Below are positions 1 to 9,680 of a stretch of 64,000 nt of DNA, in pieces. How positions within the stretch are numbered: position 1 is the stretch's first letter; every line of letters begins with the position of its first letter. Source of the stretch: Serratia marcescens (GTDB lineage: Bacteria; Pseudomonadota; Gammaproteobacteria; Enterobacterales; Enterobacteriaceae); NCBI RefSeq assembly GCF_029846115.1, contig NZ_JARVZZ010000001.1:3906001-3970000 (forward strand), read 5' to 3'. Below the pieces are notes generated by a model. The model ran no database searches and was not told where the DNA came from. It saw nothing but the letters and a program-made list of their open reading frames with translations. The position numbers and the translations under genes are program-made.

Positions 1-746
<746 letters not shown>

Positions 747-990
747 TCAGCAAAGGCTGAATTTTGACTGTAAGGGCCGTTCAAGCCCGGTTAGGCCGCC
801 ACAATGCAAAAAAACCGTTGTTCAAAACCGACTTTTGCGGCGGAGAAAATGCTGTCCCTTACCGCTGATTTAGAAACAAATCTGTTACATAAAATCGGTT
901 TTTCACTATTTATGGCGTATATCCGGTCCCTGAGCGGGAAGTAAATGTTAACGAGCAGTTAAAATACATGTCGTTTGATAAAGAGTGTAG

Positions 991-1006
991 AGCAGCTATC
1001 GTGCCA
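991..1006 (-). promoter_or_regulatory. Predicted sigma-54 promoter of astC
   Basis: On the reverse strand the sequence TGGCACGATAGCTGCT has the -24 GG and -12 GC dinucleotides exactly ten bases apart, the RpoN signature. Transcription would start near 979, giving a leader of roughly 250 nt to the astC ATG at 731. It is the only strong promoter signal I see in the 665-base gene-free stretch 732-1396. In E. coli and Salmonella astC is transcribed by sigma-54 RNA polymerase under NtrC. Confidence 0.7.
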
Positions 1007-1059
1007 AAACGGGATTTTTGCCGGATTTTGCCATTTTTTTCGTTAAAACAACGGCTTAT

Positions 1060-1098
1060 AATGAATATTTATTCATTTTCTATGCATTGGTAATGCAT
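1060..1098. promoter_or_regulatory. Tandem ARG boxes (ArgR operator) upstream of astC
   Basis: Two 18-bp imperfect palindromes lie at 1060-1077 (core TGAATATTTATTCA, a perfect ARG-box half-site arrangement) and 1081-1098 (core ATGCATTGGTAATGCAT), separated by exactly 3 bp. That is the standard spacing for an ArgR hexamer. The pair sits about 60-100 bp upstream of the predicted sigma-54 promoter relative to astC transcription, a position suited to an accessory activator role rather than repression. Confidence 0.75.
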
Positions 1099-1223
1099 AA
1101 ATTAAAAAATAAGGCCTAAAATCATCATTGCGCGCGAAATCCTATTCAATTACGAAAAACTTCAGGATTTCTGATCGGGCTCGCAAAAAAAATTTCACTC
1201 CATTTGCTCGCTATCACACTTTT

Positions 1224-1261
1224 TGCCCCTATCGGGTGCAGCGGTGCGCCAGAAAGGTGCA
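1224..1261. promoter_or_regulatory. Two NtrC-like enhancer sites
   Basis: Two 17-bp sequences fit the NtrC pattern TGCnCC-N5-GGTGCA: 1224-1240 (TGCCCCTATCGGGTGCA) and 1245-1261 (TGCGCCAGAAAGGTGCA). Their starts are 21 bp apart, two helical turns, as expected for co-operative dimers. They lie about 220-260 bp upstream of the sigma-54 promoter, a normal enhancer distance, and close to the esterase gene on the other strand. The rest of 1100-1396 shows nothing else I can name apart from the esterase ribosome binding site. Confidence 0.6.
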
Positions 1262-1396
1262 ACGCGGCAGCGACGCAGAGATCTCCCCCGCCATGCTCTC
1301 GAAAAAGGACCGCGCTAACCGCGGCTCCTGCTTTGTGCGCCAGCGACTACACTGTGATCCTGACCGCCCCTTCTCTTCTGCGCACAAGGAGTTACC

Positions 1397-2371
1397 ATGT
1401 CCAAGAAAACCGTCGATCTCAGCCAGCCGCACGCCCAGCACGACATCCGCGCGTTTCTCGACGCGCTGAATGCCGGCGGCGGTAAACCCATGGAGCAGAT
1501 GAAGCCCAAAGAAGCGCGCCGGGTTTTGGAGGACGCGCAACGCAGCGTCGAGGTGCCGCTGCGCGAGGTCGAGATCAGCGAGAAGAGCATTCACGTAGAA
1601 GGTCAGGATATTCTGCTGCAGCTGGTGCGGCCGGCCAGGGTCAAAGAGGCGCTGCCGGTATTCATGTTCTTCCACGGCGGTGGCTGGGTGCTGGGCGATT
1701 TTCCCACCCATGAACGGTTGGTGCGCGATCTGGTGCACAGTTCAGGCGCGGCGGCGGTGTTCGTCAACTATCCCCGCTCACCGGAGGTGCGCTACCCTGA
1801 GGCGATCAATCTGGCTTACGCCGCCACCGAATGGGTGGCCGAGTACGGCGAGAAGATCAACGTCGATGGTTCACGGCTGGCAGTGGTCGGCAACAGCGCC
1901 GGCGGCAATATGGCGGCGGTGGTCAGCCTGATGGCCAAAGAGAAAGGCATACCGGTGCTGCGTTGCCAGATCCTGCTGTGGCCCGTCACCCGCGCCCAGT
2001 TTGATACCGACTCCTATCATCAGTTCGCCGAAGGCCATTTCCTGACCCGCAACATGATGAAGTGGTTTTGGGACAGCTACGCGCCCGATAAGGCGCAGCG
2101 CAAAGACATCTACGCTTCGCCGCTCAACGCCACGCCGGAACAGCTGCGGGGTTTGCCGCCGGCGCTGGTGCAAACCGCCGAGCTGGACGTGCTGCGCGAT
2201 GAGGGCGAAGCCTACGCGCGTCTGCTCGATGCCGCCGGCGTCGAGGTCACCGCCACCCGCTATAACGGGCTGATCCACGACTACGGCCTGTTGAATCCGC
2301 TCGCCCACGTCCCGGCGGTGCATTCGGCGATCCATCAGGCCGGACGCGCGTTGAAGCATTACCTGTCCTGA
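1397..2371 (+). CDS. HSL-family alpha/beta hydrolase (acetyl esterase/lipase type)
   Basis: A 324-residue cytoplasmic serine esterase of the hormone-sensitive-lipase group. The oxyanion motif HGGGW is at residues 93-97 and the nucleophile elbow GNSAGG at 165-170 (Ser167). The acid is probably the Asp in ELDVLRDEG and the histidine is in LIHDYG near the C-terminus. No signal peptide. The ATG at 1397 follows AAGGAG at 1386-1391. The natural substrate is unknown; the family hydrolyses short-chain esters. It is divergent from astC and convergent with the ABC transporter operon, with only 2 bases between the two stop codons and no visible terminator. Confidence 0.85.
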   Translation: MSKKTVDLSQPHAQHDIRAFLDALNAGGGKPMEQMKPKEARRVLEDAQRSVEVPLREVEISEKSIHVEGQDILLQLVRPARVKEALPVFMFFHGGGWVLGDFPTHERLVRDLVHSSGAAAVFVNYPRSPEVRYPEAINLAYAATEWVAEYGEKINVDGSRLAVVGNSAGGNMAAVVSLMAKEKGIPVLRCQILLWPVTRAQFDTDSYHQFAEGHFLTRNMMKWFWDSYAPDKAQRKDIYASPLNATPEQLRGLPPALVQTAELDVLRDEGEAYARLLDAAGVEVTATRYNGLIHDYGLLNPLAHVPAVHSAIHQAGRALKHYLS

Positions 2372-2373
2372 CG

Positions 2374-3342
2374 CTAGCCGACCACGTGGCACGCCACCTG
2401 ATGACCGGGCGCCACGCTGCGCAGGTGCGGCGCCTGTTCGCGGCACTGCACCGTGGCCAGCGGGCAGCGAGGATGGAAACGGCAGCCGTGCGGCGGGTTG
2501 GCGGGATTCGGCGGTTCGCCGCTTGCCGCCCGCGGCGGCAAGCGATACGCATCCAGCGTCGGCACCGCCGCCAGCAAGGCCTGCGTGTAGGGATGCAGCG
2601 GCCGGCGAAATAACGCATCGCGGTCGGCGCTCTCGACGATTTGCCCCAGGTACATCACCGCCACGTCCTGACACAGATGCTCTACCACGCCGAGATCGTG
2701 CGAAATAAACAGCAGCGTCACCCCCTGCCGTTCCTGCAAATCGGAAAACAGATTGATGATCTGCGCCTGAATCGACACGTCGAGCGCCGATATCGGTTCG
2801 TCGGCGACGATAAACTCCGGCTGCAGGATCAGCGCGCGCGCGATGCCGATACGCTGGCGCTGGCCGCCGGAAAACTCATGCGGAAACCGCCCGTAATGCT
2901 GTGGAGACAGCCCGCAGATCGACAGGGTATCGAGCACCCGCTCGCGCAGTTCCGCCTTGCTCGCCAGGCCGTGCTGCAACAGCGCTTCGCCGATGGCGTC
3001 GCCCACGCGCAGACGCGGATTCAGCGAGCTGTACGGATCCTGAAACACCAGCTGCATTTTCGGCCGCAGGGCGCGCAACGCCTCTTTGCTCAGGCTATCC
3101 AACGCCTGCCCTTTGAACATCACCTCACCGGCGGTTTTGTCGTGCAGGCCAAGCAGCGTGCGGCCGACGGTGGTTTTGCCGCTGCCGGACTCGCCCACCA
3201 GCCCGAAAATGCGGCCCTTGCGAATGCTGAAGCTGACGTCGTCCACCGCCTTCAGCTGGCCGGTGGTTCGCCCGAACAGCCCATCGCGCAGCGGGAAATA
3301 TTTCTTTAATCCTTTCACTTCCACCAGAGGTTCAGTCGACAT
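2374..3342 (-). CDS. Peptide-type ABC transporter ATPase (DppF/OppF-like)
   Basis: Second ATPase subunit of a peptide/nickel-family importer, 322 residues. Walker A GESGSGKT is at 50-57, the Q-loop QDPYSSLNPR at 101-110, the signature FSGGQ at 157-161 and the Walker B end DEP at 181-183. A C-terminal oligopeptide-transport extension with a Cys-containing CRFHPRCP segment follows. The ATG at 3342 was chosen because GGAGGG precedes it and the protein then begins at the normal position; a longer in-frame reading to 3459 would lie over the upstream gene. It overlaps that gene by 11 bp and is the last gene of a five-gene operon (7963 to 2374). Confidence 0.88.
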   Translation of the reverse strand: MSTEPLVEVKGLKKYFPLRDGLFGRTTGQLKAVDDVSFSIRKGRIFGLVGESGSGKTTVGRTLLGLHDKTAGEVMFKGQALDSLSKEALRALRPKMQLVFQDPYSSLNPRLRVGDAIGEALLQHGLASKAELRERVLDTLSICGLSPQHYGRFPHEFSGGQRQRIGIARALILQPEFIVADEPISALDVSIQAQIINLFSDLQERQGVTLLFISHDLGVVEHLCQDVAVMYLGQIVESADRDALFRRPLHPYTQALLAAVPTLDAYRLPPRAASGEPPNPANPPHGCRFHPRCPLATVQCREQAPHLRSVAPGHQVACHVVG

Positions 3343-4318
3343 GGGGGCGCCCTCCGGCGTTGAGGAAACAGGCGGACTGGCGCTGTGGTGTGCCGTACAG
3401 CGGCGGGATGCCATCGCGGCAGCGAGCGGAGGCCTGCGCACAACGCTCGGCAAACGCACAGTGTTCAGGCAAGCGCGCCAGATCCGGCACCTGGCCGGGA
3501 ATGGAATACAGGCGGCGGAGCCGCTGGCCCGGCACCGGCCGCGAGGCGATCAGCCCCTGAGTATAAGGATGCCGCGGCTCGGCCAACACTTCCCGCGTCG
3601 TGCCCTGCTCGACGACGCGCCCGGCGTACATCACCGCCAACCGATCCGCCATCTGGGCGATCACTCCAAGATCGTGGGTGATCAAAATCATCGCCATGTT
3701 GTGTCGCCGGCTCTGCTCGCGCAGCAACGCCAGGATCTGCGCCTGTACCGTGACGTCGAGCGCCGTGGTCGGCTCATCGGCGATCAGCAGCGCCGGACGG
3801 CATCCGATCGCCATGGCGATCATCACACGCTGCAGCATGCCACCAGACAGTTGATGCGGGTAGCAGCGCATCAGCGCCTCCGCACGCGCCAACCCCACTT
3901 CCGCCAGCCGTTGCACCGCCTGACCCCAGGCCGCTTTCGGCGACAGGGCCAGGTGGCGAATCAGCGGCTCCACCAACTGTTCGCCGAGGGTCAACACCGG
4001 ATTGAGCGCGCTCATCGGTTCCTGAAAGATCATCGCCAGCCGGTTGCCGCGCAGATCGGCCATCTTTGATGCCCGCAGCGACAGCAGGTTCTGCCCTTCA
4101 AAGCGAATTTCACCGCCGTCTACCTGCGCGAGCGGCTGCGGCAACAGCCCCATCAGCGCCATGGCGGTCACGCTTTTGCCGCAGCCCGACTCGCCGACGA
4201 TCCCCAGCGTTTGCCCGGCCAGCAGTTCCAGGCTGACCTGCTGCACCGCCCGCACCGGCCCTTGCTCTCCCTGAAACGACACCGACAGTCGATCGAACGC
4301 CACCAGCGGTTGACTCAT
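3332..4318 (-). CDS. Peptide-type ABC transporter ATPase (DppD/OppD-like)
   Basis: First ATPase subunit, 328 residues. Walker A GESGCGKS is at 42-49, the Q-loop QEPMSALNP at 99-107, LSGGM at 157-161 and DEPTTALD at 181-188. The C-terminal region has the CAFAERC segment typical of the OppD/DppD C-terminal domain. The ATG at 4318 forms an ATGA overlap with the permease stop, indicating translational coupling. It pairs with the downstream DppF-like ATPase to power the permeases encoded upstream in the same operon. Confidence 0.88.
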   Translation of the reverse strand: MSQPLVAFDRLSVSFQGEQGPVRAVQQVSLELLAGQTLGIVGESGCGKSVTAMALMGLLPQPLAQVDGGEIRFEGQNLLSLRASKMADLRGNRLAMIFQEPMSALNPVLTLGEQLVEPLIRHLALSPKAAWGQAVQRLAEVGLARAEALMRCYPHQLSGGMLQRVMIAMAIGCRPALLIADEPTTALDVTVQAQILALLREQSRRHNMAMILITHDLGVIAQMADRLAVMYAGRVVEQGTTREVLAEPRHPYTQGLIASRPVPGQRLRRLYSIPGQVPDLARLPEHCAFAERCAQASARCRDGIPPLYGTPQRQSACFLNAGGRPHVD

Positions 4319-5265
4319 CGTGTTACCCCGTTCATTTTCGGATCGAGCGCGTCCCGCAGGCCGTCGCCCAAGATATTGATCGCCACCACGGTGACGAAAA
4401 TCGCCAGCCCCGGCGGCATCCACAGCCAGGGGCGGCGCTGAAAGTCGATCAGGCTGTTGGCGGCATCCATCATGTTGCCCCACGATGGCGTCGGCGGCAC
4501 CACGCCCAGCCCGAGGTAGCTCAACGCCGATTCGCTGAGGATGGCGTTAGCCACCGCCATGGTGGCCACCACCACCAAAATCGGCACGGTGTTGGGCAGC
4601 AGATGGCCGAAAAGACGCCGACGGGTGGAGAGCCCCAGCACCTCGGTGGCCAGCATGAAATCCCGCTCGCGCAGCGACAGGATCTGGCCGCGCACCAGCC
4701 GCGCCAGCGACGGCCAGCCCAGCAGGCTCAGCATGATCATCACCATGTAGATGCGGTAGTCCGGCGAGACATCGAGCTCGGTCAGCATCGCCCCCATGAT
4801 GATCAGCAGCGGCAGGCCGGGAATGGTCATCAGCAGATCGGCGAAGCGCATGATCAGCCGATCCGCCACGCCGCCCAGATAACCGGCAAGCGCACCCAGC
4901 ACATAGCCCAGCGTCACCGACAGCAGCATCGACACCAGGCCGATGGTCAGCGATATCCGCCCCGCCAGCAGCAGCCGGGTGCAGATATCGCGGCCGAGAA
5001 AGTCGGTGCCCAACCAGTGCGCGCCGCTCGGTGCCTGATTGATATTCAGCACATCGCCGGCGTCGTCGCGCCACGGCGACAGCGACGGCCCAATCAGGCA
5101 CAGCAGCGCCAACAGCGCCAGCAATGCCAGCGACATCATCGCCGGCCGGTGGCGGCGCAGCCGTCGCCAGGCCTGCGCGGCGGGCGGCGGCGACAGTTGC
5201 GCCAGCGCCGGCAACTGCGCCTGGCGCCAGCGGCGACGGCGACCGAAAAACAACGTGGCCAACAT
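4315..5265 (-). CDS. Peptide-type ABC transporter permease (DppC/OppC-like)
   Basis: Inner-membrane permease of 316 residues. It has a basic, proline-rich cytoplasmic N-terminus of about 40 residues, a first membrane segment near residues 43-65, the family motif HWLGTDFLGRD, and a binding-protein-dependent transport domain with further hydrophobic segments. It ends in LGDGLRDALDPKM, the classic DppC-type C-terminus. Only 4 bp separate its start from the stop of the DppB-like gene, and its own stop overlaps the next ATPase start. Confidence 0.88.
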   Translation of the reverse strand: MLATLFFGRRRRWRQAQLPALAQLSPPPAAQAWRRLRRHRPAMMSLALLALLALLCLIGPSLSPWRDDAGDVLNINQAPSGAHWLGTDFLGRDICTRLLLAGRISLTIGLVSMLLSVTLGYVLGALAGYLGGVADRLIMRFADLLMTIPGLPLLIIMGAMLTELDVSPDYRIYMVMIMLSLLGWPSLARLVRGQILSLRERDFMLATEVLGLSTRRRLFGHLLPNTVPILVVVATMAVANAILSESALSYLGLGVVPPTPSWGNMMDAANSLIDFQRRPWLWMPPGLAIFVTVVAINILGDGLRDALDPKMNGVTR

Positions 5266-5269
5266 AGCG

Positions 5270-6226
5270 TTACCTCAAGCGAATGCGCGGATCGGCGTAG
5301 GCGTACAGAATGTCCGCCAGCAGATTGCCGAGGATGGTCAGGGCCGCCAGAAACAGCGTGAACCCCATCAGTACCGGGTAATCACGCGCCGCCAGCGAAT
5401 CGATATGGATATGCCCGGCGCCCGGCCAATTGAAGATTTTTTCGGTGATCAGCGCGCCGGAGAACAATCCCGGCAGCTCGAACCCCAGCAGGGTGACGAT
5501 CGGCAGCAGCGCATTGCGCAGCGCGTGTTTGAGGATCACCGTTTTCTCCCTGAGCCCCTTGGCGCGCGCGGTGCGGATATAGTCCATGCGGATCACGTCC
5601 AGCATGCTGGCGCGGAAATAGCGCGTCAGGCTGCCGGCCTGCAACATCACCAGCGCCAGCACCGGCAGCAGCAGATGCGCCGCCACTTCCAGCGCCCAGG
5701 CCAGCCCGCTCGCCTCGCTGCCGGTGCGCAGCATGCCGCCCGCCGGTAACCAGTGCAGATCGACGGCGAACCATTTGATCAGCAGCAGACACAGAAAGAA
5801 CGTCGGAAACGACATGGCGGCGAACACCGCCACGGTGATCAGATGATCGAACAGCGAATAGGGTTTCATCGCCGAGATCACCCCCACCGCCAGCGCAATG
5901 CCCCAATACAGCACCATCGCCACCGCCGCCAGCAGGAACGAGTTCCAGATGTATTGGTTAAGCAGCGTGCTGACCGGGATCTGATACTGCAGCGAAAAAC
6001 CGAGATCGCCCTGCAGCAGCCGGCCGAGCCAGTGCAGGTAGCGGCTGAACAACGGCTGATCCAACCCGTACAGCGCCCGCAGCTCGGCAGCGCGTTGCGC
6101 GGTCAGGTTGATGTTGCCGTCGATAAAGTCGCCGGGCGCCAAGGCGAAGATGCAAAAAATCAGCAAGGAAGCCAACAGCAGCATCGGGATAGTCTGCAAC
6201 AGACGGCGCAGGATAAAATTTCTCAT
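5270..6226 (-). CDS. Peptide-type ABC transporter permease (DppB/OppB-like)
   Basis: Inner-membrane permease of 318 residues starting MRNFILRRLLQTIPM, the usual DppB-like N-terminus followed by a membrane helix. The downstream region has the EAA-like loop (YIRTARAKGL) that contacts the ATPase. I chose the ATG at 6226, which has GGA seven bases upstream; an in-frame ATG four codons earlier at 6238 lacks a comparable site. It pairs with the DppC-like permease as a heterodimer. Confidence 0.86.
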   Translation of the reverse strand: MRNFILRRLLQTIPMLLLASLLIFCIFALAPGDFIDGNINLTAQRAAELRALYGLDQPLFSRYLHWLGRLLQGDLGFSLQYQIPVSTLLNQYIWNSFLLAAVAMVLYWGIALAVGVISAMKPYSLFDHLITVAVFAAMSFPTFFLCLLLIKWFAVDLHWLPAGGMLRTGSEASGLAWALEVAAHLLLPVLALVMLQAGSLTRYFRASMLDVIRMDYIRTARAKGLREKTVILKHALRNALLPIVTLLGFELPGLFSGALITEKIFNWPGAGHIHIDSLAARDYPVLMGFTLFLAALTILGNLLADILYAYADPRIRLR

Positions 6227-6274
6227 CGCGATTTCCATCGCCGCCGCCCGGAGTGGCGCGGCGGCGTCAGGGCG

Positions 6275-7963
6275 TTACGGCGCCGGTTTGACGTTCGGCA
6301 GGCTGCCGACCAAGCCGTTGTAGATATCCGGTTTAAAGCCGGTGACGCGCGCGCTGCTGGCGCTCAAAATCTCGCGGTTGCCGAGCAGGATCACCGGCGG
6401 ATCGTCCGCCAGCGCTTGATACAGCTGGTGGTACAGCGGCTTGCGCTGCGCGATATCCAGCGTGGCGTTGGCCCTGGCGATCAGCGCGTCTACCTGCGGG
6501 TTGTGATAACCGGTTTCGCTCTCGCTGCTGATGAAATCGCGCACGCCATCGTGCGGATCGTTCAGCGTACTGGTGCTGAGGGACGCCAGGTCGTAATTGC
6601 TCGCCTTGCGTTGCGCCAGCAGCGCATTGAAATCCAGTACCTGTGGCTTGAGCACCACGCCGAGTCGGCGATAGTTATCCTTGGCGATCGGCACCAGTGC
6701 ATCGTTGATCAGCTTTTTGGTCACCAGTAGCGTCAGCTCCAGCTTTTTACCGTCTTTTTGCCGAATGCCGTCCGCGCCCACTCGCCAACCGGCCTCGTCC
6801 AACAGCTTCCCGGCCTTGTCGAGATCGTAAGCGTAGGGATTGATGCCGTTCGCGTCATAAGCCCAAGAGATCGGCGAGATCGGTTGGTTGGCGACCTTGC
6901 CGTAACCCTGGTACACCACGGCGATCAGCCTTTGCCGATCCAGGCCGTAGATCAGCGCCTGACGCACCCGTTTGTCCTGCAGCGCCGGACGTCTGAGGTT
7001 GAAGTCGATGCGGCTGTAATCGCTTGAGCTGTAAAGGTTGATATTGGCGAAGCCGAGCAGTTTGAGCTGTTCGATATCGTCCGGCTTGGCGGTAAAAGCG
7101 TCGTAGTCGGTCTCACCGGTCTGGAACAGCTGGAAGTTGGTGGCCGGGTTGGTGACGCGGTAGATAAAGCGCGCCATCGGCGGCGCACCGAGGTAGAAGT
7201 TCGGGTTGGCGTGGAAGCGGATCTCCTGCCCCGGCACGTACTTGTCGTAAATATAGGGGCCGTTGCCGAGCGGCTTGCCGTTGAAGGCGCGTACGCCGTC
7301 AAGCTTGCCGCGCTGATAGTCTTTGCCGTAGTAAGCCCGCGACAGCACCGGGCCGCCGATCAGCTGCAGCGTAGTCGCGCCCGGTTGGGTGGTGACGATC
7401 TGAATGGTGCGATCGTCGATCACCTTCAGGCCGCTGATGCCGGCGGCGGTGCCGTTTTTATACTCGGCGCCACCCTGGATGTGCGCCGGCGTAATGTCGG
7501 TGTCGCCGTCATAGGCCGGATCGTGCAGCAGCGTCAGGGTAAAGGCGATATCGTCGGCCTTCAGCGGCGAGCCGTCGCTGTAGACCAGATTCGGCCGCAG
7601 CTTGATGGTGTAGGTCAGATTATCGGGGCTGACCTGCCAGGACTCCGCCAATCGCCCTTCCGGCTTGCCCTGGCTGTCCAGGCCGATCAGGCGGCTGAAG
7701 ATCACGTCGGTCACGTTCTCGTCCCAGCCGTTGGTGAACAGATACGGGTTGAAAATCCCCTGCGGCTCTGAGATGCCTGCCACCACGGTGTCTTTGCGCA
7801 GCTTGGCGGCGGCCGGTACCTGAGCGGCGTCGCTGGCCGGCGTGATGCCTTCGCCCAGCGTTTCCGCCTGCGCGCCGGCGCTCAGCCCCAGCGCGCAGAC
7901 CAACGCCAGCGGCGTCAGCCGATATCGCAACAGTTTGTTTAACCTATTTTTTATTCTGCTCAC
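6275..7963 (-). CDS. Family 5 extracellular solute-binding protein of peptide-type ABC transporter
   Basis: Periplasmic substrate-binding protein of about 562 residues and first gene of the operon. From the GTG at 7963 the protein has a basic N-terminus and a hydrophobic core ending SAGAQA, a Sec signal peptide with an AQA cleavage site. The mature part shows family-5 hallmarks such as RLAESWQVSPDNLTYTIKLR. The GTG is preceded by AGGGG; an in-frame TTG at 8002 would add 13 residues before the signal and looks less likely. Ligand unknown: it could be a peptide, opine or other substrate, and nothing in the operon decides between them. Confidence 0.85.
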   Translation of the reverse strand: MSRIKNRLNKLLRYRLTPLALVCALGLSAGAQAETLGEGITPASDAAQVPAAAKLRKDTVVAGISEPQGIFNPYLFTNGWDENVTDVIFSRLIGLDSQGKPEGRLAESWQVSPDNLTYTIKLRPNLVYSDGSPLKADDIAFTLTLLHDPAYDGDTDITPAHIQGGAEYKNGTAAGISGLKVIDDRTIQIVTTQPGATTLQLIGGPVLSRAYYGKDYQRGKLDGVRAFNGKPLGNGPYIYDKYVPGQEIRFHANPNFYLGAPPMARFIYRVTNPATNFQLFQTGETDYDAFTAKPDDIEQLKLLGFANINLYSSSDYSRIDFNLRRPALQDKRVRQALIYGLDRQRLIAVVYQGYGKVANQPISPISWAYDANGINPYAYDLDKAGKLLDEAGWRVGADGIRQKDGKKLELTLLVTKKLINDALVPIAKDNYRRLGVVLKPQVLDFNALLAQRKASNYDLASLSTSTLNDPHDGVRDFISSESETGYHNPQVDALIARANATLDIAQRKPLYHQLYQALADDPPVILLGNREILSASSARVTGFKPDIYNGLVGSLPNVKPAP

Positions 7964-8117
7964 CCACAGCCCCTCGTCTTCCCGTTGATAAAAATGTGAC
8001 AAAATTTATCGCAGAGTAATGGGCGGCTGGAGGGCTGTCTAACAACGAAACCGGCATTCCATTGCCGAAAAAAGCATTATGAATTTTTCTGGGGCGAAGC
8101 GCCGCGCAAAACGCGGT

Positions 8118-9536
8118 TCAGCCTGCCGCCGCCAGCCCCCGGATAAGTTTGGCTAAGGTTTTGATCGCCTCTTCAAAGCGGTCGTTCCATTCAAAAGAGG
8201 CGTTGAGGCGGAAGCAGTGGTTGAAATGGTCGCCGGTGGTGAACATGCGCCCCGGCGCGATGCTGATGCCCCGGGAAAGGGCCCGCCGGTACAGTTCCAT
8301 CGACGACAGCGCCGGATCCAGCTCCAGCCACAGGAAGTAACCGCCGTCGGGCTGGCTGACCTTCACCGTCGGCGGGAAATGATGGGCAATCGCCTGACGC
8401 ATCGCGCTTTGGCGCTGGGCCAGCAGGCGCCGCAGCCGCCGCAGATGGGTATCGTAGCCACCGTGCAGCAGATAATCCGCCAGCGCCATCTGGGTCGGCA
8501 CGCTGGTGGAAACGGTGCTCATCAGCTGCAAACGCTGGATCTGCTGCGCATAACGCCCCGCCGCCACCCAGCCGACGCGAAAACCCGGCGCCAGGCATTT
8601 GGAAAACGACGAGCAGTGCAGGATCTGGCCGCCGCTGTCGAGCGCCTTGGCCGGCAGCGGCCGTTCCGCGCTGAAGTACAGCTCACCGTAAACGTCATCT
8701 TCAATCAGCGAAATCTGTCGGTCGCGCAACAGCGTCACCAGACGCTGCTTGTTGGCCTCCGGCAGGGTGGCGCCCTGCGGGTTTTGGAAGTGAGTCATCA
8801 GCCAGCAGGCTTTGATCGGATACTGTTCCACCGCCTGCTGCAGCGCGTCCAGATCGATACCGTCCTGCGGATGCGTGGCGATCGCCACCGCCTTTAACCG
8901 CAGGCGTTCCAGCGCCTGCAGCGCGCCGTAAAACGCCGGCGACTCGATCGCCACATAGTCGCCCGGCTGGGTCACCGCCTGCAGGCTGAGGCTGAGCGAC
9001 TCCATCGCCCCGGCGGTGATGACGATTTCGTCCGGCGCGACCTGCATGCCGCTCAGCGCATAGCGTTGGGCGATGTGCCGCCGCAGCGCGTCGTTGCCCG
9101 GCGGCAGGTTGGCCAGCGAACTGTGCGGCGTGAACTTGCGCGCTACGCTGCTCAGCGCCCGCGCCAGCTTCGGCTGGGCGAACAGCGTGGCGTCGGGAAA
9201 GGCCGAACCGAAAGGCACGATATCCGGATCCTTGCAGGCCTGCAGCACGTCGAAAATAAAGGCGTTGATGTCCACCTGCTCGCTCAGCAACAGCTTCTCG
9301 CCACGCGAAGGCTGGGGCAGCGGCTGCGGACGCGCCGCCACGTAGTAGCCCGACTGCGGGCGGGCGACGATCCACCCCTGGCTCTCCAGCAGTTGATAGG
9401 ACTGCACCACCGTCATCAGGCTCAGTCCGGCGCGTTTGCCGCTCTCGCGCAGCGAAGGCAGTTTGTCGCCCGCCCGCCACACCCGGTTCTGGATCTGTTC
9501 TCTAATCTGCTGCGCAAGCTGCTCGTATCGGGTCAT
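8118..9536 (-). CDS. MocR-family transcription regulator, YdcR-like
   Basis: A 472-residue fusion of an N-terminal GntR-type winged helix (about residues 1-70, with LPSLRESGKRAGLS) and a fold-type I aminotransferase domain. The PLP-binding lysine is expected at Lys313 in SSFSKCLAPG, and the NPQG and DDVYGELYF segments are intact. The whole protein resembles E. coli YdcR closely. MocR proteins sense PLP or PLP adducts and usually control a divergent neighbour, here possibly cioAB. The ATG at 9536 and an in-frame ATG at 9542 are both possible; neither has a good ribosome site. The 154 bases between it and the binding-protein gene hold no obvious feature. Confidence 0.82.
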   Translation of the reverse strand: MTRYEQLAQQIREQIQNRVWRAGDKLPSLRESGKRAGLSLMTVVQSYQLLESQGWIVARPQSGYYVAARPQPLPQPSRGEKLLLSEQVDINAFIFDVLQACKDPDIVPFGSAFPDATLFAQPKLARALSSVARKFTPHSSLANLPPGNDALRRHIAQRYALSGMQVAPDEIVITAGAMESLSLSLQAVTQPGDYVAIESPAFYGALQALERLRLKAVAIATHPQDGIDLDALQQAVEQYPIKACWLMTHFQNPQGATLPEANKQRLVTLLRDRQISLIEDDVYGELYFSAERPLPAKALDSGGQILHCSSFSKCLAPGFRVGWVAAGRYAQQIQRLQLMSTVSTSVPTQMALADYLLHGGYDTHLRRLRRLLAQRQSAMRQAIAHHFPPTVKVSQPDGGYFLWLELDPALSSMELYRRALSRGISIAPGRMFTTGDHFNHCFRLNASFEWNDRFEEAIKTLAKLIRGLAAAG

Positions 9537-9571
9537 AACCATTAACTGTTATATGAAAAAGTAAAATAACT

Positions 9572-9589
9572 GTCACTATTATAGTCACT
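9572..9589. repeat. Direct repeat GTCACT x2 in the ydcR-like/cioA divergent region
   Basis: GTCACT occurs at 9572-9577 and 9584-9589, starts 12 bp apart, around an ACTATTATAGT near-palindrome. MocR regulators bind direct repeats next to their own gene, so this is a possible operator, but the match is short. Confidence 0.3.
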
Positions 9590-9680
9590 GTACTCCGTGC
9601 TTAACTTAACGCCAAGTATTTCACATAAAAATGACAGCTATACTCAAGAGGTTAATTTATGTTCAACCCTAGGAGGCGCC

